A stretch of 64,000 nt of DNA from Actinoallomurus vinaceus (GCF_039542055.1 NZ_BAABHK010000009.1:385589-449588); one strand, 5' to 3'. Counted from the stretch's first letter, positions 7,720-16,626 are shown. Notes: generated by a model from the letters alone, not told the origin. Translations and numbers: made by a program.

Positions 7720-8601
7720 ATGGCGGCCGAGCAGCTCGGTTTCGAGGGGATGCCGAGACGGCTCTACCCCTGCACGCCCTCCCGGTTGAACACCTGGCTC
7801 GACTGTCCGCGCCGCTACCGGATGACCTATCTCGACCGGCCCAAGCCGGAGAAGGGTCCGCCGTGGGCGCACAACAGCGTCGGCGCCAGCGTCCACAACG
7901 CGCTCGCCGGCTGGTGGCGGCTGCCGCTCGATGAGCGCACGCCCGAGGCCGCCGGCGGGCTGCTCGACCGGGCCTGGCTGAGCGACGGCTTCCGGGACGA
8001 CGACCAGGCCGCCGAATGGCGGCACCGCGCCCGGGAGATGGTGCTGCGCTACACCACCGGGCTCGACCCGGCGGACGAGCCGGTCGGCGTCGAGCGCACG
8101 GTCTCGATGAAGACGCACCTGATCACCGTCCAGGGGCGGATCGACCGCCTCGACCGGCGCGGCGACGAACTCGTGGTCGTCGACTACAAGACCGGCCGCC
8201 GGCCGCTGACCGCCGACGACGCCCGCTCGTCCCTGGCGCTCGCGCTGTACGCCGCGTCGGCCCACCGCATGATGCGGACCCCGTGCCGCCTCGTCGAGCT
8301 CCACCACCTGCCGACCGGTGAGGTCGCGGTCTGGGAGCACACCGACGACTCCCTCGACCGCCACCTCCGCCGCGCCGAGCAGATCGCCGAGGAGTGCGGC
8401 GAGGCGGACGAGTGGTACCGGGCGAACGTCCGGCCGGTGGACGCCGCGGTGCCACCGGAGCGCCGCCACGAACGGTTCGACGAGAGGTTCCCGCCCCAGC
8501 CGGGACCACTGTGCGCCTGGTGCGATTTCGCGCGCCACTGCCCGGAGGGCCGCGCCGCCGCCCCCACCCGCGACCCCTGGTCCGCGTTGGCGTCGGACTA
8601 G
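7720..8601 (+). CDS. RecB-like PD-(D/E)XK exonuclease with Fe-S cysteines
   Basis: 293 residues. The N-terminal CTPSRLNTWLDCPRRYRMTY motif and the C-terminal LCAWCDFARHCPEG provide the four Cys of the 4Fe-4S clasp seen in AddB-type nucleases. Between them lie the nuclease motifs GASVHNALAGWW, GRIDRLDRRGDELVVVDYKTG (catalytic Asp and Lys) and the QxxxY-like LALALYAASA. There is no helicase domain, so it is a stand-alone RecB-family nuclease of the kind common in actinobacteria. Its role in DNA repair is inferred from the family. It begins four bases after the metallo-beta-lactamase-fold gene. Confidence 0.88.
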   Translation: MAAEQLGFEGMPRRLYPCTPSRLNTWLDCPRRYRMTYLDRPKPEKGPPWAHNSVGASVHNALAGWWRLPLDERTPEAAGGLLDRAWLSDGFRDDDQAAEWRHRAREMVLRYTTGLDPADEPVGVERTVSMKTHLITVQGRIDRLDRRGDELVVVDYKTGRRPLTADDARSSLALALYAASAHRMMRTPCRLVELHHLPTGEVAVWEHTDDSLDRHLRRAEQIAEECGEADEWYRANVRPVDAAVPPERRHERFDERFPPQPGPLCAWCDFARHCPEGRAAAPTRDPWSALASD

Positions 8602-8608
8602 ACCGACC

Positions 8609-8622
8609 GCCCCCTGCGGGGC
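8609..8622. terminator. short GC hairpin between convergent genes
   Basis: GCCCC at 8609-8613 and GGGGC at 8618-8622 flank CTGC, in the 21-bp gap between the converging nuclease and TPR-protein genes. It is followed rightward by TTA. A modest bidirectional terminator. Confidence 0.4.
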
Positions 8623-9603
8623 TTACTCCTCAACGGGTTCGTGCAGACCGTGAAAGTACGTGCGGCCGTCGATCCGGACCGGTTGCCCGAGCGGGAGCCG
8701 CAAGGCGGGCGGAGGCTCGTCGATGTCCACGGCGTCCCAGTCCACTTCGAGCCCACCGGAGGACGCCGGGCGCAGTGCGTCGTACACGTCGAACGACGTC
8801 GGTGGCCGCCCTGGAGCGTACGTGATCAGGTCGAAGCCGCCGTCCTGCTGATCGAGATATTCGTCGGTGCCCCAGAACCGGGCCAGATCGGGATTGCGGG
8901 CCTCGACGTCCGACAGCACCGACTCGATCGCGTCCCGCACGTCGGCGGGGTCGCTGAGGCGCCGGTACAGCACCCGCTCGTCACCGGAGTTGCTGATCCG
9001 CTCGCTGCTGCGGAGCAGCCAGAAGTGCCGAGCGTGCGGATTCGGATCCGGGCCCTCGTAGCGTGCCGGGTCGTACTCGTCGTCCAGTTCCTGCGCGCGG
9101 GTCAGCGCGATCTCGTCCCACGGGTCGAGTTCCAGAGCCCGCCGGTAGGCTCGCAAGGCCTCCTCGCGTACGCCACCGCATTCGTGGGCGAGCCCTTCGA
9201 GGTAGGCGGCCAGGTTGTTGTCCGGGTCAAGGGACAGTACGTGCCGGGCGGCGCCGGCCGCCTCGTCGACGAGCAGCCGCCCGGCCTCGTCGCCGTCCGG
9301 CACCTGGACGATCGGGGGACCCTCTTCCCACCAGGTCTCATCGACGTGGTTGACCATGTGAAAGCGGAGCTCGGCGCCGGTCAGCACGGCAAGACCGACG
9401 GCGGCCTCCAGATTCTCCGGGGCCGTCCGCTGCACCCGGGTGTACGCCTCGCGCACGGTACGCGCACCGTCGACCCAACCCTCATCGTCCTCGTCGGCGA
9501 ATTCCGCGTCACCGGCGACTTTCACCAGAAGCCGACCCGCCTCAGCCAAAAGGGCGTCGAGGCTCGTGTTCTCCGTCACGCGCACTGTACTGCGGGACGC
9601 CAT
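8623..9603 (-). CDS. TPR-like protein of unknown function
   Basis: 326 residues from the ATG at 9601-9603. A tetratricopeptide-like helical stretch is visible around residues 110-170 (HVLSLDPDNNLAAYLEGLAHECGG followed by ALRAYRRALELDPWDEIAL). The N-terminal third is acidic (DAEFADEDDEGW) and the C-terminal third carries aromatic and acidic segments (FDLITYAPGRPPTSFDVYDAL). No catalytic motif, signal peptide or membrane segment is seen. I do not recognise a named family; a scaffold or protein-interaction role is the only reasonable reading. It is monocistronic, converging with the nuclease gene. Confidence 0.65.
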   Translation of the reverse strand: MASRSTVRVTENTSLDALLAEAGRLLVKVAGDAEFADEDDEGWVDGARTVREAYTRVQRTAPENLEAAVGLAVLTGAELRFHMVNHVDETWWEEGPPIVQVPDGDEAGRLLVDEAAGAARHVLSLDPDNNLAAYLEGLAHECGGVREEALRAYRRALELDPWDEIALTRAQELDDEYDPARYEGPDPNPHARHFWLLRSSERISNSGDERVLYRRLSDPADVRDAIESVLSDVEARNPDLARFWGTDEYLDQQDGGFDLITYAPGRPPTSFDVYDALRPASSGGLEVDWDAVDIDEPPPALRLPLGQPVRIDGRTYFHGLHEPVEE

Positions 9604-9650
9604 TGGCCGGTCGGGTAGTGCCGGTTACCGAGAAACGCGCAGAACGCTGC

Positions 9651-10550
9651 TCAAGCGGCGGCGGGCCGGGGCCAGCGGCGGGGGTCGCGGAGGCCCTGCA
9701 GGCCCCTGCCGACGTCGTAGCCCTCGGCGGCGAGCCGCTGCCGGGCGGCTTCGAGCATGTCCTTGGTGGCCTGCTGGAACGACAGGTCGTGGACCTTCTC
9801 CGGGAGGGTGTTCATCGCCAGCCGGAACGACCTCAGCGCCGCCGTCACCGCCGGCTGCGGGATCTCCGGCAGGACGCCGTACATCCGCCGGGCCCAGCCG
9901 GGCAGGGAGTAGTAGCACAGGGCGCCGAACGGGACGTACATCGGCTTGCCGGCCGACAGCCACCGCATCTCCTCGGGCAGCTTCGGCCACAGCAGGAACC
10001 GTACGGTCGAGCGGGCCTCCGGGGTGACCTTCAGCCGCGGGCGCATCTCCGCGAAGAAGGCCTCCAGCTCCGCGAGGCTGCCCGGCACGTCCTCCTCGTG
10101 CAGGCCGACGTAGGAGGCGCTGCGGCGCTGCTCGGCGAGGTAGCGGTCGGCCTGCCGGTCGGTGAGCCGCAGCCCGGCGCGCCGCGCGACCTCGAGGTAG
10201 GAGGAGACCTCCGCGCAGTGCACCCACAGGAGCAGTTCCGGGTCGTCGACGCGGTGGGTCCGCCCGGTGTCGGGGTCCTTGATCCGCAGCGACCGGTGGA
10301 TGTCCCTGACCCGGCGGCCGAGACGGTCGGCCTCTTCCTGCGTGCCCCAGGTGACGACGCCGACGAAGTCGGCCGTGCGCTGCAGCCGGCCGATCGGGTC
10401 CTCCTGGAAGTTGGAGTTCTGCCATACCCCGCGCATGGCGATGGGGTGCAGGGCCTGCAACATGAGGCCGCGCACACCGCCGATCCACATCGACCGGTCG
10501 ATGTGCACCTGCCAGGTGACGCTCTGCGGGGGCTGAACCGTCGCTGCCAT
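9651..10550 (-). CDS. MpaB/DUF2236 family heme oxygenase-like protein
   Basis: 299 residues with the conserved features of the DUF2236/MpaB group, which includes the rubber oxygenase Lcp: WIGGVRGLMLQALHPIAMRG near residue 22, FVGVVTWGTQEEADR, WVHCAEVSSYL near 108, and FGALCYYSLPGWAR near 217. The family uses a b-type heme with a conserved His in the HP and WVH regions. The substrate is unknown. No export signal is apparent. The ATG has no obvious ribosome site; an inverted repeat lies just upstream and may be its operator. Confidence 0.8.
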   Translation of the reverse strand: MAATVQPPQSVTWQVHIDRSMWIGGVRGLMLQALHPIAMRGVWQNSNFQEDPIGRLQRTADFVGVVTWGTQEEADRLGRRVRDIHRSLRIKDPDTGRTHRVDDPELLLWVHCAEVSSYLEVARRAGLRLTDRQADRYLAEQRRSASYVGLHEEDVPGSLAELEAFFAEMRPRLKVTPEARSTVRFLLWPKLPEEMRWLSAGKPMYVPFGALCYYSLPGWARRMYGVLPEIPQPAVTAALRSFRLAMNTLPEKVHDLSFQQATKDMLEAARQRLAAEGYDVGRGLQGLRDPRRWPRPAAA

Positions 10551-10576
10551 GGGATCAGGGTAAGCGATCAGTTACA

Positions 10577-10602
10577 TGAGACGCCAGGCGTTTCTTGTCT
10601 CA
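10577..10602. promoter_or_regulatory. nested inverted repeat upstream of the MpaB-type gene
   Basis: TGAGAC (10577-10582) and GTCTCA (10597-10602) are inverted, and ACGCCAGGCGT (10581-10591) is itself an odd palindrome. The cluster lies about 30 bp before the start of the leftward oxygenase gene. On that strand a TTGAGA hexamer overlaps the distal arm. This is a plausible repressor operator, with no regulator gene adjacent. Confidence 0.4.
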
Positions 10603-10656
10603 AGGCGTGTGATCTTCGCCGGAGTGGTGGCTGCGATCGCCTTTTCGGGCTCGGGG

Positions 10657-11526
10657 TCAGGCGCGCTCGGCCTCGTTCCAGAAGGCGGTCAGCGCGCTCG
10701 CCGCGGTCTCCGGGGCCTCGACGGCGGGCGAGTGGGCGGCCCCGGGGATCACGACCTTCCGGGCGCCCAGGCGCTCGGCCATCGCGGCCTGCTCCCGCGG
10801 ATCCCACCCGTCGTCGTCCTCGCCATACAGCACGAGGACCGGCAGGTCGGCGTCGTCGGCGACCTTGGCGAGGTCGTCCACCCGGTCGGGGCAGGACAGG
10901 ACCTCCCGGGCCATCGTCATCAGGCCCGCGGGGGAGTTCATGAACATCCGCCGGCGCAGGAACGCGACGATCTCGGGAGCGACCCCCTTGGCGATCACGT
11001 TCGGCTCCATGCGGGTCGACCAGAGGTGTTCGAGGCCGACCTTGGGCAGCGCCGCGAGCAGCACCCGGCCCTCGACCTCCCGCGAGCCGCCGATCGCGGC
11101 CGGCCCGGAGCTCATCAGCGTGTACGAGGCCAGCATCGTCGGATCGGCGATCACCGCCTCGCGCGTCACCAGCCCGCCGAACGAGTGCCCGACGAGGTGG
11201 ACGTGGTCGTTGAAGTACTCGAGGACGGCGACGATGTCGGCGCCGAGCGCGGCACAGGTGTAGGCCGCCGGATCGTCCGGGCCCGAGGTCTCGTGCTGGC
11301 CGCGCATGTCGAGCGCGACGACGCGGCGCCCGGCACCCGCCAGGGTCTGCAGCACCGCGATGAAATCCTCTTTGCTGCCGGTGAACCCGGGGACGAGCAG
11401 CGCCGGAGCCCGCTCACAGACGCCAGAGCCCGGAAGCGCCTCGAGAACGGCGAATGTGCCGCGCGACGTGTCGATCTCCGTGCGGCGGACGCCGGGAGGC
11501 AGGGTAAGGAACCGGGGCGTACTCAC
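10657..11526 (-). CDS. alpha/beta hydrolase
   Basis: 289 residues from the GTG at 11524-11526; the longer open frame upstream is atypical and overlaps the divergent promoter. The hydrolase fold is clear: LLVPGFTGSKEDF (oxyanion strand), VVALDMRGQHETSG, HLVGHSFGGLVTREAV with nucleophile Ser in GHSFGG, a lid containing RRRMFMNSPAGLM, VLYGEDDDGWDP (acid) and VVIPGAAHSPAVEAP (His). It is cytosolic with no signal peptide. The substrate is unknown; ester hydrolysis is inferred. The gene diverges from the GDPD gene, sharing a short control region. Confidence 0.8.
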   Translation of the reverse strand: MSTPRFLTLPPGVRRTEIDTSRGTFAVLEALPGSGVCERAPALLVPGFTGSKEDFIAVLQTLAGAGRRVVALDMRGQHETSGPDDPAAYTCAALGADIVAVLEYFNDHVHLVGHSFGGLVTREAVIADPTMLASYTLMSSGPAAIGGSREVEGRVLLAALPKVGLEHLWSTRMEPNVIAKGVAPEIVAFLRRRMFMNSPAGLMTMAREVLSCPDRVDDLAKVADDADLPVLVLYGEDDDGWDPREQAAMAERLGARKVVIPGAAHSPAVEAPETAASALTAFWNEAERA

Positions 11527-11546
11527 TGGCAGGAGCTTACTTGCCC

Positions 11547-11565
11547 ATGGTGCTATCGACACCAT
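11547..11565. promoter_or_regulatory. inverted repeat in a divergent promoter
   Basis: ATGGTG (11547-11552) and CACCAT (11560-11565) flank a 7-base spacer, midway between the divergent hydrolase and GDPD starts. The 91-bp gap is otherwise less GC-rich than the genes. One regulator could control both directions. Confidence 0.35.
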
Positions 11566-11617
11566 CATAGCGATTTGGGTGGTACTTCGCTGGGTGTTGC
11601 AAAGGTACTCTCGTGGC

Positions 11618-12352
11618 ATGACGGCTGCCGTCTCCGCCCACAAGGGCGGGTCCGAGGTCGCCCGGGCCGCCACCTGGGAAGCGTACGAGAGTGCCCTCAC
11701 CACCGGTGCGGAGTACGTCGAGTTCGACATCCGCCGCACACGCGACGGCGAGTTCGTCGTATTCCACGACCCCCGGGTCGCGAACCACCCCGTGGCCGGA
11801 CTGACCTATGACGAGCTGTGCGCCGTCGCCGGTCACCGCGTCCCCCGGGTCCGCGACGTGATGGCCCTGATCGCGGGCCGCGCGAAAGGCCATCTCGACC
11901 TGAAGGAGGTCGGCGACGAGGACGAGATCATCACGCTCGCCCTCGATCTCCTCGGTCCGGACGGTTTCGTCGCCACCACGCTCGAGGACTCCTCGATCGC
12001 CCGGATCAAACGGGAGTTCCCCCAGGTCACCGCCGCCCTCTCGCTGGGACGCAGCCTCCGCGAGGTCTCCTGGCTCTCGAAGGCGCCGACGCGGATCCAG
12101 GAGCTGTACCCGCTGCGCCGCATGCGCGAGTGCGGCGCCGACTGGCTCGCCGTGCACCGCAGGCTCGCCCGCGCGACCGTACTGCGCATGTGCGGCCGGC
12201 TCGGCGTCCCGGCCATGGTGTGGACGGTCAACGACGAGCCGCGCATGCGCCGCTTCCTCCGCGACGAACGGGTGACGGTCCTCATCACCGACCGCCCGCG
12301 CCACGCCCTGCGCCTGCGCCAGGCGGGCCAGGCAGGCCTCAACCCGGCCTGA
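11618..12352 (+). CDS. glycerophosphodiester phosphodiesterase family protein
   Basis: 244 residues from the ATG at 11618. GDPD signatures are in order: VSAHKGG (active-site His, in place of the usual AHRGG), EYVEFDIRRTRDGEFVVFHDP (Glu, Asp metal ligands and the second His), GHLDLKEVG, FPQVTAALSLG, and a C-terminal AMVWTVNDEPRMRRFL. The family hydrolyses glycerophosphodiesters to glycerol-3-phosphate and an alcohol, using Ca or Mg. There is no signal peptide, so the protein is probably cytosolic. A longer in-frame reading upstream overlaps the divergent hydrolase gene and is rejected. Confidence 0.85.
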   Translation: MTAAVSAHKGGSEVARAATWEAYESALTTGAEYVEFDIRRTRDGEFVVFHDPRVANHPVAGLTYDELCAVAGHRVPRVRDVMALIAGRAKGHLDLKEVGDEDEIITLALDLLGPDGFVATTLEDSSIARIKREFPQVTAALSLGRSLREVSWLSKAPTRIQELYPLRRMRECGADWLAVHRRLARATVLRMCGRLGVPAMVWTVNDEPRMRRFLRDERVTVLITDRPRHALRLRQAGQAGLNPA

Positions 12353-12428
12353 TTCGGCGGCCGGCGGCCGGTATCTCCACTAACCTGCATGATCGCAGGG
12401 TTCGGGGGATGCGGAGGACCGGAAGACC

Positions 12429-14483
12429 ATGTCGCTCGACGACCGGATCGGCCCTCTACGCGCGAGTGAGCCGACGGAGCTGGGCCCGTATCGTCTCCTC
12501 GGGGTGATCGGCCGGGGCGGAATGGGCACGGTGTACCTCGCCGAGCCGGCCTCCGGCGAGCGGGTGGCCGTCAAGGTGATCAATGCCGACTTCGCGGACG
12601 ACCCTTCCTTCCGCGACCGGTTCCGCCGCGAGGTCGCGGCGGCCCGGCGTGTCCGCAGGTTCTCCACCGCGCCCGTGCTGGACGCCCAGGTCGACGGCGA
12701 GCCGCTCTACATCGTCACCGAGTACGTGGCCGGGCCCGACCTCTCGGCGTTCGTACGGGAGTCCGGCCCGATGAGCGGATCGAGCCTCGACCACCTCGCC
12801 GTCGGGGTGGCGACCGCCCTGGGCGCGATCCACGGGGCGGGGATCGTGCACCGCGATCTGAAGCCCGCCAACGTGCTGCTGTCCCCGATGGGGCCCCGCG
12901 TGATCGACTTCGGGATCGCCCGTGCCCTCGACAGCCTGACCGAGGCCACCGGCACCGGCGAGATCATCGGCACTCCCGCGTACATGGCGCCCGAGGTGAT
13001 CCAGGGCGAGCGGGCGACGACGGCGTCCGACGTGTTCGCCTGGGGCGCCGTCGTCGCCTTCGCCGGAACGGGCGCCGCGCCCTTCCCCGGCGCGATCCTG
13101 CCCGCGGTGCTCTACCGGATCACGCACGGAGAACCCCTCCTCGACGGCCTGGACGACGCCGTACGGCCGCTGGTGGAACAGGCCCTGGACAAGGACCCGG
13201 CCCGCCGCCCGACCGCACAGGAGCTCCTCGCCGGGCTCGTCGGCCCCGCGCGAACCCCGACCACGCAGCCGCGGCCCGGCTCGGGCGTCCGGGACACGGC
13301 CGGCGGTACCGGTCTCGACCTTCATCGCGCGGACCCGGCCGGTCGCGCCGGTGTGGCCGGCCTGTCGTCGGGCGGTCCCGGTTCAATGGGGGAGAGCGCG
13401 GACACGGCCGGTCCGGCCGCGGTGGCCGGCCGGTCGCCGGGTGATCCCGGTTCCGTCGCCGAGAGTGCGGAGACCGCCGTTCCCGTGAATGCGACCGGCC
13501 CGTCCCCGGGCGATCCCGGGGGCTCGGAGGCCGCCGGTTCGGCGGGTGCGACCCGCCCGTACCCGGGCGGCCCCGGGGGCTCGGAGGCCGCCGTTTCCGC
13601 CACGACGGCCCGTGCATCGGCGACGCTCATCGCGACCGACGCGACCGACGCGACCGACGCGACCGACGCGACCGACGCGGGCGACGCGGGCGACGCGGCC
13701 CGCACCGGACCGGCGGTTCCGGAAGCCGTACGGGGCCGGTCGGGGTCCCGGCGCCTCGCCTGGATCGGCGCGGCCGGTGTGGTGGTCGCTGCCGCCACGG
13801 TCGGGTCGGTCATCGCGCTCCGGGGGTCCTCCGACGATCCGCCCGAGGGAGGAGGCCGAAACGTCTTCGGTGTCTACAGCAGCGAGTTCGCGCCGAACGT
13901 GCGGACCTGGGACGTCGACAGGTACACCTCCTACGTCGGCGGCCGCTATCGCATGGAGGCCGAGGGCAAGGGCCGGACCGGCAACGATTCCAAGCCGGCG
14001 CCGTTCCAGACGGCGAACCTGCCCGACCACATGCAGGTGGACGCCGACGTGGCCGTGGTCTCCGGACCCCGCGACGGCATGATGGGCCTGTGGTGCCGGG
14101 GGCCGAACGACAAGATCCTTGACGGCTATGTGTTCCTCGTTCGGCGTGATGGACGCGGCGCGTTCATTCGCAAGCTGACCGCCGCGGGCTCCCAGACGCT
14201 CGCTCAGGTTCCGGTGGCTACAGGCCTCGACGCGAACGACGGCCCGGACGCCCGCCCACCAGGGGTGAACCACTTCACGATCCAGTGCGAGCCCGACGGG
14301 GCGAAGGTCCAGCTTCGGCTGTTGCTGAACGACAGGCTCACCGTCGAGGCCGTGGATGCTCACGACCCGTTGGCGCTCGGGCAGACGGGCCTGGTGGTGA
14401 TGCGGGGCAGCGGGCCGCACGGCGGCCGGATGGTCGTGGACTTCGACAACTACGGGATATCGCGGCTCAGGAGCCCCCGCTGA
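12429..14483 (+). CDS. membrane Ser/Thr protein kinase with extracellular lectin-like domain
   Basis: 684 residues. The N-terminal kinase domain (about 18-275) has GRGGMG at 28-33, Lys49, HRDLKPANVL with catalytic Asp143, DFG at 160-162 and a GTPAYMAPE segment. A long linker of Gly/Pro/Ser/Glu repeats (about 280-430) contains five tandem Ala-Thr-Asp units. One membrane helix follows near 440-460 (LAWIGAAGVVVAAATVGSV), then an outside domain of about 220 residues with WDVDRYTSYVGGRYRMEA and MVVDFDNYGISRL, resembling concanavalin-type DUF1080 folds. The ligand is unknown. The gene follows the GDPD gene by 76 bp and ends at a hairpin shared with the converging helicase. Confidence 0.88.
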   Translation: MSLDDRIGPLRASEPTELGPYRLLGVIGRGGMGTVYLAEPASGERVAVKVINADFADDPSFRDRFRREVAAARRVRRFSTAPVLDAQVDGEPLYIVTEYVAGPDLSAFVRESGPMSGSSLDHLAVGVATALGAIHGAGIVHRDLKPANVLLSPMGPRVIDFGIARALDSLTEATGTGEIIGTPAYMAPEVIQGERATTASDVFAWGAVVAFAGTGAAPFPGAILPAVLYRITHGEPLLDGLDDAVRPLVEQALDKDPARRPTAQELLAGLVGPARTPTTQPRPGSGVRDTAGGTGLDLHRADPAGRAGVAGLSSGGPGSMGESADTAGPAAVAGRSPGDPGSVAESAETAVPVNATGPSPGDPGGSEAAGSAGATRPYPGGPGGSEAAVSATTARASATLIATDATDATDATDATDAGDAGDAARTGPAVPEAVRGRSGSRRLAWIGAAGVVVAAATVGSVIALRGSSDDPPEGGGRNVFGVYSSEFAPNVRTWDVDRYTSYVGGRYRMEAEGKGRTGNDSKPAPFQTANLPDHMQVDADVAVVSGPRDGMMGLWCRGPNDKILDGYVFLVRRDGRGAFIRKLTAAGSQTLAQVPVATGLDANDGPDARPPGVNHFTIQCEPDGAKVQLRLLLNDRLTVEAVDAHDPLALGQTGLVVMRGSGPHGGRMVVDFDNYGISRLRSPR
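13632..13694 (+). repeat. 9-bp tandem repeats inside the kinase linker
   Basis: GCGACCGAC is repeated five times, then GCGGGCGAC twice, encoding Ala-Thr-Asp and Ala-Gly-Asp units in the cytoplasmic juxtamembrane linker. The number is a likely site of length variation. Confidence 0.9.
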
Positions 14484-14591
14484 GGGGAGCCGCAACCCGA
14501 ATCGGTCCCGGCCGACTCCATCCGAGGCGCCCGGGTACGGTCGCGTCGGCGGCGCGCATGACCGGCCGGCCCCGTCGACGGGCACGAATAA

Positions 14592-14616
14592 GGGGCGTGA
14601 CCGATGACCACGCCCC
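14592..14616. terminator. bidirectional hairpin terminator
   Basis: GGGGCGTG (14592-14599) pairs with CACGCCCC (14609-14616) between the converging kinase and helicase genes. Read leftward, the stem is followed by TTATTCG, which suits termination of the helicase transcript. Confidence 0.6.
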
Positions 14617-14649
14617 CTCTTCAACCGCACGTCAGGCGGACTCGCGCGC

Positions 14650-16626
14650 TCAGCCTGTCCGAGCGCGGCGCTTCTTCTTGGCGGCCGGCCGGACCGGCTC
14701 GGAGAACTCCGGCATGTCGTCGGCGTCGGCGAGCGGCGGCGGCGCCAGGAACTGCACCATCGGGATGCCCGCCGGGCTGATCAGTACCGGGGCCGACACC
14801 GGCTCGGGCCGCTGCACGGGTGCCTCGGCGACCTCGGGTGCCGGGACCGGCTCGAACGGCATCGCCGGGCTCGCCGGCGTCTCGGGAACGTCGGTGGACT
14901 CGTACTCCGCGGCCGGTGCGACGGGCGCCTCCGCGGCGCGCCGTCGAGTGCGGCGCGGGGCCGTGGCGACCTCGGCCGTCTCGAGCGAGCCCTGAACCGC
15001 GGGTGTCGCCACCTCGGCCACGGGCGTCGTCGTCTCGGCCACCGGAGTTGCCACCTCGGCCACCGGCGCCACGTCGGCCACCGGCGCCACGTCGGCCACC
15101 GGCGCCACGTCGGCCACCGGCGCCACGTCGGCCACCGGCGTCGGCTCGGCCACTGGGGCCACGTCGGCCACCGGCGTCGCCTCGGAGACCGGTGCCGTCA
15201 CCTCGGCCGGGTGTGTGGTCGGCTCCGGCTGGCGGCGGGTGTGCCGCCGCGCGGTCTGGGCGGCCGTGGCCGCGTCGGCCTCGTGCCCCAGCGGACGGCC
15301 GTTGCGGGTGCGCTGGCGGGATCGGGTGCGTTCCCGGGTGGCGCGGCGCGGCTCCTCCTCCTGCCGCTGGTGCGACCGGGAGCGGCCGGTCTCGCCGATG
15401 TCCTCGACCTCTTCGGCCTCCAGCCCCGCACGCTCCCGCTGCGCCTTCGGCAGGACGCCGGTGATGTCGGACGGGATGTCGAGCATCTCGTACAGGTGCT
15501 CGGAGGTGGAGTAGGTCTCGGCCGGGTCGGCGAAGTCCAGGCCGAGCGCGCTGTTGATGAGCTTCCAGCGCTGCAGGTCCGCCCAGTCGACGAGCGTCAC
15601 CGCGATGCCCTCTTTGCCCGCGCGGCCCGTGCGGCCGATGCGGTGGACGTACGTCTCAGCGGCGTCCGGGCACTCGTAGTTGACGACGTGGGTCACGTCG
15701 TCGACGTCGAGACCGCGGGCCGCCACGTCGGTGGCGACGAGCACGTCGATCTTGCCGGAACGGAAGGCACGCAGGGCGCGCTCACGCTGCCCCTGGCCGA
15801 GGTCGCCGTGCACGGCGGCGGCGGCGAACCCCCGCCTGGTGAGATCCTCGGCGACCCGGTCACAGGCGCGCTTGGTCTGGCAGAACACCATGGTCAGGCC
15901 GCGGCCGCGGGCCTGCAGGACGCGGGAGAGCAGCTCGGGCTTGTCCATCTGGTGCGCCTGGAAGACGTGCTGCACGACCTGCGGAGTGGTCTCGGACTCC
16001 TCGTGCGACTCGGCCCGTACGTTGGTCGGCCGGGTGAGGTACTTGCGCGACAGCGCGACGATCTCACCGGGCATGGTGGCCGAGAACAGCATCGTCTGGC
16101 GACGCTCGGGCACCTTGGCGACGAGACGCTCGATGTCGGGCAGGAAGCCCAGGTCGAGCATGCGGTCGGCCTCGTCGAGGACGAGGACCGAGACCTGGGA
16201 CAGGTCGAGGTACTTCTGCTTGACCAGGTCGAGCAGCCGGCCCGGCGTGCCCACGACCGCCTCGACGCCGTTCTTGAGGGCATCGATCTGCGGCTCGTAC
16301 GCGCGCCCGCCGTACACCGACAGCACACGGCTGCCGAGCTTGCCGCCGGCGACGATCAGATCGTCGGTGACCTGGATGGCCAGCTCACGCGTCGGAACGA
16401 TGACCAGGGCCTGCGGCTTCTTCCCGCCGTGCTCGATACGCTGCAGCAGCGGAATGCCGAAGGCCAGGGTCTTACCGGTGCCGGTGCGCGCCTGGCCGAT
16501 GATGTCGTGCCCGCCGAGGCCGATGGGCACGGCGAGCGACTGGATCGGGAACGGTTCGACAATGCCCTCTGTTTCGAGGGCGTCTGCTATTTCGGGGACA
16601 ACCCCGAGATCATGAAAGGTCGTCAG
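14650..16626 (-). CDS. DEAD-box RNA helicase with long repeat-rich tail; probable CTG start
   Basis: About 658 residues if translation begins at the CTG at 16624-16626. The family normally begins MTTF-DLGV, which aligns to LTTFHDLGVVPEIADAL here, and GGGAGG lies nine bases before that CTG. The nearest canonical start in frame is a GTG near 16740; an ATG lies at 16863. Helicase motifs are complete: Q motif EPFPIQS, ARTGTGKT, PTRELA, TPGRLLD, DEAD, SAT, ARGLDVDD and HRIGRTGR. The C-terminal third is Ala/Pro/Val/Glu-rich, with DVAPVA repeats and a basic end (AAKKKRRARTG). Such proteins unwind structured RNA in the cytosol. It diverges from the ferritin-fold gene, a conserved actinobacterial neighbourhood. 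Confidence 0.85.
   Translation of the reverse strand: MTTFHDLGVVPEIADALETEGIVEPFPIQSLAVPIGLGGHDIIGQARTGTGKTLAFGIPLLQRIEHGGKKPQALVIVPTRELAIQVTDDLIVAGGKLGSRVLSVYGGRAYEPQIDALKNGVEAVVGTPGRLLDLVKQKYLDLSQVSVLVLDEADRMLDLGFLPDIERLVAKVPERRQTMLFSATMPGEIVALSRKYLTRPTNVRAESHEESETTPQVVQHVFQAHQMDKPELLSRVLQARGRGLTMVFCQTKRACDRVAEDLTRRGFAAAAVHGDLGQGQRERALRAFRSGKIDVLVATDVAARGLDVDDVTHVVNYECPDAAETYVHRIGRTGRAGKEGIAVTLVDWADLQRWKLINSALGLDFADPAETYSTSEHLYEMLDIPSDITGVLPKAQRERAGLEAEEVEDIGETGRSRSHQRQEEEPRRATRERTRSRQRTRNGRPLGHEADAATAAQTARRHTRRQPEPTTHPAEVTAPVSEATPVADVAPVAEPTPVADVAPVADVAPVADVAPVADVAPVAEVATPVAETTTPVAEVATPAVQGSLETAEVATAPRRTRRRAAEAPVAPAAEYESTDVPETPASPAMPFEPVPAPEVAEAPVQRPEPVSAPVLISPAGIPMVQFLAPPPLADADDMPEFSEPVRPAAKKKRRARTG
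15059..15184 (-). repeat. 18-bp tandem repeat in the helicase tail
   Basis: The 18-bp unit GCCACCGGCGCCACGTCG occurs four times perfectly (15059-15130) and three more times with changes to 15184. On the coding strand it specifies a six-residue D-V-A-P-V-A repeat in the disordered tail. Confidence 0.9.
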
